A stretch of 64,000 bases of DNA from Sepiola atlantica (taxonomy: Eukaryota > Mollusca > Cephalopoda > Sepiida > Sepiolidae). Of the stretch, positions 24,637 to 37,900 are shown piece after piece (within the stretch, counting starts at the first letter, position 1; every line of letters begins with the position of its first letter). Location: the NCBI GenBank assembly GCA_963556195.1, contig OY744525.1:51667148-51731147 (forward strand), given 5' to 3'. The notes under the pieces were generated by a model. That model ran no database searches and was not told the DNA's origin. It worked only from the letters and a program-made list of their open reading frames with translations. The position numbers and the translations under genes were made by a program.

Positions 24637-27600
24637 GTATTTTCCAGATAACAAAGGAATCTTTTAATTCAATTTTCAACCCTTGTATTATTTTTATGAT
24701 GCATGGGCAATACCAAGTATACCTGTTAATTTCAAATGAGATGATTTTTTTAATTAAAGTTGACAGAATGTTTCATTTAAATCTAAATTAAGTTTTTTAC
24801 TTTTCTATTCGATAGGTTCTTGATGAATTTAAAACTGTTATTCCTGCAGAAAAATGGCCAACAATCAATGAAAGGTAAATATTGGGGTTGCATATCATGA
24901 TCAAAAGTCTTGTCATTAAAAAAAAAAAGTATAATTTTTAGATTTTTTTTTTTGTAATCACTATCTTTCATGTAAATTTTAGTTGCTCTTATATTTTGAC
25001 CCCTCATATTTCATTTAAACTAGTGAAGATGTTTCGTTTGTGTGAGATTAATGATACCAGTTGTCAATTCTTGACTTATTAACTTGATTGCCATTTTTTT
25101 CTCCCCATCCACACTTGACATATTTTTTTTTTATCACCACCTGTTGATGGCGATAAACTGTCAATCTGAATCATGAAAAGCAACAAAAAAAAAAAAATTA
25201 AAAGAAATATTTTAATTATGTAAAATCTTTTTATTCCAAATGAAAAGAAAAAAAAATTTCAATACAAAATAATTTGCAAATCAAATGTTTGACTGAATAA
25301 TCAAAACAGAAAAAGTTGCTTTTTTATGCAGTTTTATAAATAGTAAATTTTGTTTTCGCAAGCTATTCCTTCTCACTACCAAGGGGGAGGGAGTATTAGG
25401 AGCATGATACTGTATGGACGCGAGTGCTGAGCCTCCACCCAGTCTTCACTTGTCAGTCTTCAGCGTAACTACAGAACAATGATCAAATGGATATACAATG
25501 TCTGGTCAGATCAGACTCAGTATGTCTCGCTTCCCTTATTTTGTCCTTTAGTCCTAACATTCCATGAGCAATGTTTCTGACCAAGGGGGAAGAATTGCTG
25601 TTTTCTGGGTCCAAATCTATCTATCCAGTTTTTGACCTTGGAGTAGTATTTTATTTATTTTTTTTTTTTATTTTTTTAAGCTCCTTACATCAAGTGGCTT
25701 CATGCCTTGTCTGGAGTGACTTCCATAAAAACATTTAAAATATCAGCACTGATACCCTGTTGGTGAGGCTGAATTTACCAAAGCTTGATGAGTTCCTGAC
25801 GGTCAATCAACTATGTTGGTTTGGCCACGTTGATAGGAACAGTTCTTGAATAAGAAAATGCAGAGACCGTGAGGTGGAAGACTGAACGAAAGTGGGAGAA
25901 CTAAAGAGAACTTAGATATAAACCATCAACAGCAATCTTAGACAATCGAATTTGAATGGAATCAATCCTCAAGAATGCAAAGCTTGGAGACTGGGATTGC
26001 AGGCTGCCAGAAAATGTCAGACCACTGAACAAGGGAAATAAGATGATGAAATTGATATAACGATGATGCTAATTGAATTCTTACATATTTTTATTTTTTG
26101 TATTTTTTTAATTTTTTATTAAATAACGAGATTTTTATGATTTATGGGTGTTTCATGTTTATATTTTGCCAAACCAGGACAAGCATATCGAGTCCCACAA
26201 GAACGTTTATGTTGGCCAATTTCTTAAAGATTCTTCTTCTTTAAAAACAAGGATCATCTTTTGTGTGAAATCTGATTTAAATTAAATTTTTAATGCACGT
26301 TCGTCTCTGTCTCTCTTTACTTGCCTCACCACAATTAGAACAGATACTACACTGTGCTCCTAGCCAAAAGGCCAAGGTGTGTCTGTCTCTATCCCTATTT
26401 ACTTGCCTCCCCACAAGGCCAGTTAGACACAAGGTCGGTTCTTAATGTGGGGAAAATCCAGGGACATTCTGGATTCTGACAAAAAAAAAAAAAATTGCCC
26501 CAGTCTAGAGAACAGAACAGATGAACTGTAGTATCAGAACAGATACTACACTTTGCTCCTAGCCAAAAGGTCAAGGTGTGTCTCTTTCCCTATTTATTTG
26601 TCTTTCCACGAGGGAAAAGTTAGACACATAATCAGTTTTTAATGTGGGAAAAATCCAGCTCCCCAAAAAAGCACTATGGATTGTGACAAAAATTACATCA
26701 GTCTGGTAGAATTTTTCCTCCTCCTCCTCCTGACTGAGGACAAAATAGATACTACACTTTGATCCCATCCCGAAGACTAGTCTACTACTCTAGTGAGTTT
26801 TTTTGGTTTGCTTAGCATTCAGGACGATAAGCAAGTTAAATAGTAAATGATAGGGTGGTGAGATACAAAAGCCTCTGATTGGTTGAGCAGGATAACATGT
26901 TAGGAGAGAGGGCATAGTTGAGGTAGTCAGCAGTTGGTGTTTAGCATTGATGATGCACAGGACCCTGTCTAGGGCTTCTGTCCAGGAAAGGAACTGGTAA
27001 TAGAAATCTTGTAGAAACAGCCGGAGATATTGGTTTGCAGACTTAAATAAATTATTGTTGTGGATATCTAGTCTGTCAGAGTTCTTCCATTCGGACCCAA
27101 GCCAACATTAAGCTATGAGGAACGAGATTCAAAATGATTACACAGTCCACACGTGGCGTTCAGATAAAGCCACTAAAACTATCACAAAGGAATGTCCAAC
27201 AGCCGAATGTGAAATGAAACTGATTGATGCCATCTTGTTGTATTGCCCATCTTTTGTAGGTCATACGTGAATATGTTCTAGATTCATTTCTTGGAGAGGG
27301 GTATATACATAGATACAGTGATGGCAAAGATTTTTACCTAAACCAGACTTTCATTCACTTAAATCATACCCCATTCCTCAAAAACCTTACATGAAAATTT
27401 GACAAATAAGTATTAATATTTCCTTAAACCAGTTATTCAAAAATATATACTATTATATTTACCACATAAAATGAGAAAGATTTTATGATTTGTTTTTGCA
27501 CAGTTCTGTGAGACATGTAATTTATTTTAATCCTTAAATGCTTTTTGTTTCAAATTTGACACATTCCAACAAAATGCCTATTTAATATAATATTCAACGG

Positions 27601-28917
27601 AAATGTGTCAAACTCCAACTTGCTTCACATCTGCAACGAGCCTGTTAGCAAGTGTGATTAGGTATTAGTATGATGTTGCATCAGCACACCCGCTAAATAG
27701 GTAATCAGTATCTTTGATGATAAAAAAATTTTCAAACCAATATAAAAAATAAGCATTTAAGGGTTAAGGATTCTATAAGGGTAAAAAGGTTGAGAAATGC
27801 TGACCTAGACTAAAAATTCTGGCAGCAACTGGTTCCAATTTCAAGTCTTTTCTAATGTCACATGTTTTTATCACTAACCAATCAACTATCTGTCCCTCAT
27901 GCTGGTCATCCTCCATCAATCATCACACAACTGAATATTTCTTCACGTAACTTCAAAAGCATCTATTACTGCTGAAGCAACAATATAAACCCATCTTTTT
28001 CACTTGTGACGGATGGGGGGGGGGGGGGTTAATAAAACAAAAACAATCATTGATGCTCATTCGTTCTGTTTTTTTTTCTTTTGCTTAGTGATGTTCATTT
28101 TCCAAAATGCGAACAGTACTTGAGAGAATACCAGGTAAGAAAAAAAAATTTTTTTTTCTGAATTCTTCCTAAATACTCTGACCTTTTTACCAGCTTTTTG
28201 CTATGAAAACCAACCAAGACACATTAAACACCAATGTCATGTTTTTGAAATTCAAAACATTCAACCGTTTTAATCGAATATATCTCTATTTATATAAAGT
28301 TAGTTAAAGTTTATATATTTGCATGTACAGGATTCACTCCCAAACTAATTAACCGATCATTATGAATTTTGAACATACAGCTGCTAGATGTAAGGGTGCG
28401 TAATGTTGGCTATATTTAGTTTACAAAGAGGGGGAGGAAGTCCTTCGTGAAACTTCAGATACCTCCGATTTTTGTGAAATTGTAACAATAGGTATTAGAC
28501 ATGAATCAATATTTCGGAAATTTCAGTTTCTTTAGAGTATTTTAAAAGGTTTTTTAGGGGACATACGGGCACAGCTTCCCATTAAAAATTAAAATATTTC
28601 AGATTTTCATAGAATTGGATCCATAGTCATTAGACACCAATTAAGCAAGATTCCTTGAATTTCAATTTAAAACCCTTTAAACCTAAGCCTTAAATCTTAT
28701 ACATTTTCTAGAATCAAAATCATGTAATGCATATTGATCAAAATTCAAATAAGGATTCTAGCCATAAGGTTTAGTATCATTATATTTTGATTTTAATCTT
28801 CGTAAAGGGACATAAAAGTGGTGCAAAGCTGTTCTGTTCAGAAAATTACTCTTACTCATCCTGTGACGGATATTCTTCCAGTGTGTGTATAATACTTAAT
28901 TTGTAATAGAAATTGAA

Positions 28918-28949
<32 letters not shown>

Positions 28950-31900
28950 GTAATTAAATAGAAAAGAATCCCCTACTAATGAGACTAAAATTAATTTAGC
29001 CATAAGCAATTATACAATACTATATTCATTCAAATCTAATCTCATTGCTGTGCATATAATGCATTTATGCCATCCCTGTCGAGAAAACACATCTGATACC
29101 TTGCCATTCTTGCTTACATACACTAAAACATTGAAATGGAAGTTAAATTTCTATTTTTGGTCTTCAACGTTTATTGATTGTGGAAAGAGAATTTTCCAGC
29201 TAAAATTATGAAAAATAATTGAAAATAAATATTAGTGAAAATTAAACAACACAATTTCTAATTGCCCAGTTTCGAGATATACAGATTTTAGAGGCAGGAA
29301 TAGATTTCTACAAAACAAACAACAAAAACTCTCCTCTGTACTTAGTACAGTGATGATAAAAATTAGAACTTTTTTTTTTAATTAAAAAAAACAAAAGACG
29401 TTTATCCATTTTTCTTTACTTCTCGCAAAAAGATCTTATTTTCTTAATCTGATTTCATTTTTATTTATTTTTCTCCCTTCAAACACAGAACCCAAACGAA
29501 TGTGATGCTATGACAAAAATTCAAAATGACTTGGACGAAACAAAAATTATTTTGGTAAGTTTCTTTTTATTACCATTGGGTCATGGATAAATATACTGGT
29601 GTTTATATTATATAAAATAATTGTTTATATATATATTTATTTATTTATATTTATTTATATTTATTTATTTATTTATATTTATTTATTTAATATTTATTTA
29701 TTTATTTTATATTTATTTATTTATTTTATATTTATTTATTTTATATTTATTTTATATATTTATTTATTTTATATATTTATATATATATTTTATATATTTA
29801 TTTATTTTATATATATATATATATATTTTATATATATATATATTTATTTTATATTTATATATATATATAACAATTTTTTTCCCACAATCAGATATAACAC
29901 TGCAGCCCACACAGACTTGAAGCTCCAGACTCAAATTTTGCCCTCCTTTAGGCTTTTCAGTAGGACACCTCCCAACTTACAATTGACTTAGTTTCAAATT
30001 CTATGTAAAATGGACATTCTGTCATTTAAGTTACCATGCCATACACAAAAAGTCTTACAACTAACACAAATCATGAAAATTATGGTGAATGACTGACTTA
30101 TTTACCTACTCTTCTCAAGCAGACATGTAATCATTCAACTACAAAGAACCCAGGCTAATGTCTCACAAGTCTGATTTTTATATTCGCTAAGCCGACGAGT
30201 AAAGGAGAAATCTTTGTAAAAAAAGAATTTGTTTTCATGTTTATTTCACATTTTTAACAACAAAACCATATTTGTGTTAATGTTTGTTTTACATGCTGGC
30301 ATGTGTTTGACAGCTTTTAGAAGTTAACTTCCTAACTAACCTATCTCTGGCCAGGTCATTATTTATCCCTCTTTAGAATCCATTGTTATCATATCCCTTG
30401 CCAAAACCCCTGCTACCTCAACTGTTCTACTTCTACTAAACCAATCATTCTCATTCATTCTTTCAATGTGATCAGACCAACAAAATTTGCTATTCTGCAC
30501 ACATCTCCCTATACTGTCCAGGTTTAATATTCCTGGGGTCATCAGATCTAAGGTTTTCTTTAAGACTCACATTACACATCCATCGCATCATTATCATCTC
30601 ATTTCTTTCCATGCAACACCTGAACTCAACCATCACTGGTCAGGTTTCACTTCCATACATCATTACACTGCGTAAATATGCCTGATAAACTCTTGTCTTG
30701 GTTGACAGTAGTAGCGCTCTGCTGGTTAGTAATGGAAGAAGTTGAAAGACACTGTTGGAGGTAACAGATCGAACTTGTGGGTGGACGAAAGATCTCCTAA
30801 GGCGTGGGGTTATATGGTGGTGGAATGGGGAACTTGAGAAGTGTATCAAAGTGGTCGAGAGTAATTAAGTATTGGAGGGGAAAAAATTAAAAAATGAAAA
30901 AACATCAAATAATAAATTTATTATTTAAAAAAACATTACAGATAATTGTTTCCCCTACCTCAGTCAATCACATCGACTTTCTAAACAGTAAATGAGTCCA
31001 CACAAAAACAAAAGATGGCTACTTAGACGAAAGAAACAAAACGAAACCTCTTTTTAATCATGGCACTTTCTTTTTTCCTTTTCTTCAGCATAACACAATA
31101 GATGCCGTTTTGGAACGAGGAGAAACGCTTGATAAACTTGTGGAAAAATCAGAAGGTCTCAGCAATCAGTCGAAAGCCTTTTACAAAACTGTAAGTATTA
31201 TTCTTTCTATTGTTCTTTCTCTCACCAAGCATGGCTTATATTGATGGTTTGTTGTGGGGGGGGGGGGGAGTAATTTTTAAAGATATCCTGAAAATACTGT
31301 ATGAATTTGGATAAAAATATCTGCTACTCTGTTTTACACCCTAAAAGTTGATTTGATTTCTTTTTAAAAGAATCTTAATTGTCGAAGGTAATGAGTTTTA
31401 AATCTTTTTAAAATCCGAATCCTTACCTCCCCACAAGTACGTTTTTTTTTTTAAGTAGTGAAAATCTATGTCCCCAATGGAGCATACTGGATTGGGACAA
31501 AAATTGAAATTGTCTCAGTCTAGAAGGATTTCTCCTTCACTGGCCAAGGACAAAACAGATGAAGTTTAGTATCGGAACAGATAGTACACTTTGATCCTTT
31601 GTATTCGGTTGTAATTGTTAGGTTTTGTATAGAGAATTGCCAAAATAAAACAAAAGCTCCTGTTGTGTCAACTTTTTAAAATAACATTAACTGATTACAG
31701 GATAAGGTGTACACTACATGTACACTATTGAGAGCTTTCAGATGAGTTTTTTTTTGTTTTTTTTTAAATCTGAGCTAACTAGAGATTGTGCTGATGTGGT
31801 AGAGAGAGGAAAAGGACACAAAATGAGAAGAAAATAAACAATTTAAAAATTTATTTAGTAGATAAATATCAACGTTGACGGGGAACAATATTCTGAAGAA

Positions 31901-34900
31901 AAACTTGACATTAAAATTTTTTTAAATCCAAATTATTTTAATGTATAAAAAGTTGGTAAAGGAGAAACAACTCTGATTGTTAGGTATACTAACAGAATAT
32001 ATATATTAGACGTACCCATGAGCCGTTGGGTCATAATCATTACCACTATATATTGTACTTTGATTTCATTCAACAATTCATAAACTGACATAACTTTTAA
32101 TACATGCTTCTTGCATAACTAAAAATTAGTCTCTATATTATAATTAGTATTATATAGAAGTATTATTGTTTTTTATTATTCTTATATAAACATTTATTTT
32201 GCCATCTAACTTACATATGTGTTTTGTAATGTGTACAGATTCAAATAGTCAAATTAGATGACTACACTGAAGAAAAATCACTCTTTCATTAAGAAATATT
32301 AGAATGGTTGAATCAACATAGTGAGAGGATGTAAGAGAAATACATAGATACTTAAGAGAAAGATGAGTGACTTGTTCAGTTAATTATAAATTATGGCTAA
32401 TTAGAACAATTAAAACGGAATTTCTTTCCAAACAACTGAATCCCAGAACCAAGGTAAAGGTAAAGGTCGCATAGCCTGGACGCGCACGAGTGTCATTGCT
32501 GACATCACACACTGCCCATGGTCGTAGCGGCGGTGATTTGTTAAGAATCACCGTGTCTAGGGCACAGCATATGGAAGGCGGAGCCCATCCCTCTCCTTCC
32601 GCTGCCTTGAACCTTCTGCTGGGTGGACAGAGGGAGTTTTCAGACCCGAAAATTCGCATGCCGTGAGTGGGATCGAACCCGGGTTGTCCAGCCCAAAGAC
32701 AAGTGCTATAACCACTCGTCCACAGGCCCTCCCTACCATATATTAAAGTATATATATAAAAAAACATTGATTAACTCACATTTAGTATAATAATAGATAA
32801 CCCACAAACTTTCTTCATTTCTAATCTGATGGATTAATTCCCGAGTCAGTTATTCTCTCACTTATTTTCTTTTTTAATTCAATTATATTTTTGTGCAAAA
32901 TATATATTTTTCTTTTTCTCTTTGCGAACCAGTTGAGTCTTTTTCCATTGGGAGACACTAAAAAAATACGAATAGGCTATATTGCCGGTCCCGGCAAAAT
33001 AACGATTCCTGCGTTATTTTGCTGTGACCGGCAATATAACGATTCCTGCGTTATTTTGCCGGTTCATGTATATTTAACTAAATTGTTAAACATACAGTGA
33101 CGCCCGGCACAATAATGAGTCTTACGTTATTTTGCCGGCTCGTGTTTATTTCACTATAAATTACTTTTTTTTTTATTATTTAAATTATTTTTTTTGTATT
33201 ATTTAAAACTTTATCAAACGAAATTTCATTTATAATTTAAAACTTTGCCTGATTGTTTTTTTTGTTTTTTTTATTTAAAACTTTGCCTGATTGATTTTTT
33301 TTGTTTGTTTTTAATTAATCTTTGCCTGATTGATTTTTTGTATAATTTAAAACTTTATTAAGCGACAATATATTTTAAAATAACGATAAAATTAATTTTT
33401 ACTTCCGGTTGATTCGATTAGGAGTGAACTCTTCAAAATTACGACTTATTTTATGATTTCATTGAAAGAACATTTTAAAATAGAAACTGTTTAAATCCAG
33501 TGATTTTCTGTATATTTTAACATTATCGAAGTTTTTCTTCATAAAGAAAATCAGAATTTTACATTAAAATCCTTCCTTTGTAAAGCACATTTTTAACAAG
33601 TAAATGTTACCAAAGGCAACATAAATTATTCTTCTACCTGTATAAGTTTATTTATTTATTTGATTGTTTATTTTTATAAAAAAAAATCATTTATCAAAAT
33701 AAATAATAAAATAAACAAATAAACTTATACAGGTAGGTAGAATAATAATTTATGTTGCCTTTGGTAACATTTATTTGTTGCTTATTTTTGTCTTTATATA
33801 TAACTTATATATAACTTAAGGAAAATTTCAATTACTTAAATCGAGAGCAGACTTAGTAATGTTGGGAAAATTCATCAACATTAATTCTATTATGAAAAGT
33901 AAGCAGATATTTCTTTAACCGACACAATAGGGCAGGTCGATTTTTTTTTATTTCTTTAACCGACACAACTGATGATGAAAACAAATTGTTTTTAAATATT
34001 TGCCCTTATTTATTTAATTACCTTTTCTTTCGCAAGGCCATAACAATTAGGTTTTTAAAAATAATGAACCGGCATAATAACGATCCCTTTACATTAGTAA
34101 ATAATTATTGTGCCGGGCGTCACTATGTTTAACAATTTAGTTAAATATACATGAACCGGCAAAATAACGCAGGAATCGTTATTTTGCCGGGACCGGCAAT
34201 ATAACGCAGGAATCGTTATTTTGCCGGGACCGGCAATATAGCCTCTTCCAAAAAAATATTCAGTTGATGTCCTTTGTGAAATCGGCTTAAAATCAATTTC
34301 ACTTTCATCTCCCAATAAATCCTGAGCAGATGAACTAGCAATACACATGAAAAAATTTAAATTGCTTAAAATATCTCAATAATGGCATATATAAAAAGAG
34401 CTTGATGATCTAAGAAAGAATTTTTTAAATCTGACTAAAAATAAGGAAGTTATTACTATTTTGTGCCTCACACAATTGGATATTAATTGGACAATAATAA
34501 AATTGATATTTTTCTGGTTGTTTTCCGAATTTCATGATGAAATTCCGCAGCCGAATGGTACCATATCTTTAAAAAAAAAATGACATAAATGGCCGAAAAT
34601 GGCATTAACATTTTTATGACTTTATTTACTGAAAACCCTACAAATATATAATGTAGATTATTATTTATTGATGCATATGAAAGGATATTCATTTCTGGAC
34701 AAAATGGTGGTATTTTGACGACTTAAAGTGTTTTGGTTTTTAAAATATGACTATTTTAGTAGAACTGCCTTGAAATCTGATTATCCAAACCGTTTTATGG
34801 CCGGTGCGTATTGCTAGATGAACAATAAGAATAGAATATATTTTCAGAAATGTCATTCTTACTTACCTTGCATAGGTGTGTTTGTACCAGTCGAGGATAC

Positions 34901-37900
34901 GTCCTATACAATCAGTCCGACAGAGGGTGGACCATTGTGGTTTCTTCTGACCCTGCTCTGTCGGGCTGATGTATGGTTCTGTTCTGTCTCAGGCAGTCCA
35001 CCATCCCAGGCTTTACTTTATCGTTGAGGTGTTTGTTTATTGCTAATCGTCTAAAGTACCCCTATCCGGGAATGTCGACAGGGATGCTCAGGCATTTTTT
35101 GAACGCGCTAATCCTAGTGCGCTGGATTTTAAAAAACCACACTTAACCTTGTGTCTAACCCGCTATGAGAGGAGGTAAATAAAATTTTTTATATTTATGT
35201 CAAGTTTTCATCTTTACAAAATGTCAAAATTAGTTACAATTAAGTTAATTATTAATGGTTAACATGAAAGGTGATTAACAATTTGATTATCCTTTTTGTT
35301 TTTGTTTGTCAATGTTTTTTTTATTATATGCCAATTTAGAATGTATAGGTTTATTATAAAACGTTTATTAGCAATTTATGAGAACAATGAAAATAATATT
35401 TCAAATTTAAGTGTGACACACCCAGACTGACCGATGGACGTAGTTTGTATGCATTAAAAATGTGTTCAATCGATCTGCGTATCGAGCAATGAAGACTGAA
35501 CCACATATCCTCTCATAGAGATGCAAGCGCGTGTCTAAAAGCCATAGAAATTTATCAAATTCCTCATTTCATATTTCTTTGTTGTTAATGTTTTTGCATT
35601 TTTAAAAATTTTATTTTTTTTCAATCAATCCTCCCGTTTTATGCTGCACTCTGGCCCATTTTATATAAATAAATAATTATTTTAAAAATTTAACCTCTAA
35701 CCTTGGTTATTATGTTCCAGGTAAAAGTGAAACCTACAGCGTCCTCATCCCTTCCCACCCCAGCCCCGACAGTTACTGAGGCCCCTCCCCAAGTTGTTGC
35801 GCCATTACTTAAGGCGCAAAGACGACCTCGTCTCCGTACTCGGTTCTCTCCCAATGATCACGGCAATCCCTGTCAGCGTCTTGCGTTCTATCTCTGCTCC
35901 TGCTGGCAGGCGATCTCTGCCTGTTTCCAAACGGTTCGTTCTCGGGTTCGATCCCTCATCGAAAGAGTAGGTCGTCTTTTCTATCTGGCTGGCTGCGCTC
36001 TCTCACTCTCTCTCTCTCAACTGCTGCCTACTCCCCTTTGTAGCTCTAGATTTATGATTAGCATTAGAATACTCACATAGCAGTATCGTACACCTAGGAT
36101 CCACCCTCTCGCGCTTCCTTCATATTCAGGCATCATGTTTATTGCTTAGCTCCCTCACTTGCTCTCTCTCTCTTTCTGCTGTAAACCTGGAAAAATCCAA
36201 GTCCACCCCCTCCTTTAACTTAAATGCTTGCCAGGGTTTCAACTCTTCCAAAACTGGCCAATGTGGAGCTAATTTGATTGGATCCTCTACCCCGTTGAAA
36301 CAGCTAGCCTTCATAATTGCCTGGGTGGAATGAATATGAAAAAAAAAAAAAAAATTTCATCATTCATAGAAACTCTGGTCCTTCTCCAAAATCAAACTGA
36401 ATATATAAAGTCGTTGGCCGAACAGCTGCTTCTCTATGATGTTGACACGTGGCTGGTCTGCATAAAAAGTATTCGACAATTACTATCTTCATCACATCCT
36501 CAGATTATGCTGTTCCCAATATGTCTAATATCACTTCACACCTGCTGTCAAACATGTTGATAGCCATCTTCTAAGTGGTTCTGCTGATACATTTTCCATC
36601 GATGACACCAGTTTTACGTCAACACTGGTGAGATGAAAACTCTGCTGAGGGCAATCACTGACCCTCGTATCGACAGCCTTCGACGATGAAATCACAAATG
36701 GCTGAAGATCACCCAAGTCAGTTGAATGGCACTCCTTCAAGACCCCTTTTACTATTTTCCAGATTTTGTCCCTATTTTTTTTTTTTAGCACCCCCCCCCC
36801 CCTCCTCCGCATGTGCAGCACTTATTAAAAATGGCTTTGTCTTTTAGTCCTTACTTAGACTTAGGTTGGTTAGCCAAAAACTAGTTCATTCGCAAAGCAT
36901 GTTAGACTGACTTGCTGTCAGTGGGTGTGATCCTCACTGTGTGCCAAATTACAAACTTCAACTTAACAAATATAAAATCCTTTTTTTTTTTTTTTTTTTT
37001 ATCAAAGTAATAGAATAAAATGTTTCTATCTGTAATTCTATTCAAAATGCTCAGTCCCTTCAAAGGGCAATCGTGTAAATTTTGAAAGTTTATATTATAA
37101 AATAATCCTCAAAAGGACAAGAACAAATATTCTTTAGATGTGTCCACTAAATCTGTGCCTTTAGCCAATTTAAATATTTCAAACGTAGATGTGACCGACT
37201 GACAGACAGAACAACTTATAGAGATGCTTGGTCGTATTGAAATTTTGATTTCGTTTTTAATGATTTATCAATACATAACTAGCCAAATCACATAATAACA
37301 ATGAAATAACGAGTGATATTTCTCATAAATTTCAGGTTATTTTTATAAAATTATTAGATTACTAGGGGGGGGGGGGGGGGCGTGGAAGTTCCACAGTGCT
37401 TTCTACCTCAATCTGTATAATTTATTGTTAGTAATAATAATAATAATAATAATAATCCTTTTGAAATATGTTTGCCAGAGTTAATACTATTGCTATTAAT
37501 AAAAGCAATACACATGAAAAAAATTAAATTGCTTAAAATATCTCAATAATGGCATATATAGAAAGAGCTTGATGATTTAAGAAACAATTTTTTTTAATTT
37601 AAAAAATCTGACTAAAAATAAGGAAGTTATGAGAATTCAAAGTTGAATTGTAATACATTTTATGTACAAGAAACTGAAATCTAATACTAGGACTGTTTAA
37701 AAATGAATATATTACCAGATTTCTTTAGTATTATTGTAGATTAACACCTTCCTCTAAATCGCCCCTTTGCCTCCCCAAAATATCAAATTCTACCTTTTTT
37801 TAGGCAATTACATGTGAACACCCTGAAAAACTTAGTAAAAACAATTATTTTAGAGTGGAGATTAGTTTCACATATAAATTTAATGTAAAATAATCCAACA

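Noticed and set aside
29599..29991. 130-codon Ile/Tyr/Phe-rich frame
   Set aside because: Entirely the translation of a TTTA/TA microsatellite in YKT6 intron 6.
32891..34348. Frames sharing YIAGPGKITIPAL in both directions
   Set aside because: The shared peptide is a by-product of the inverted arms of the foldback element, not a duplicated gene.
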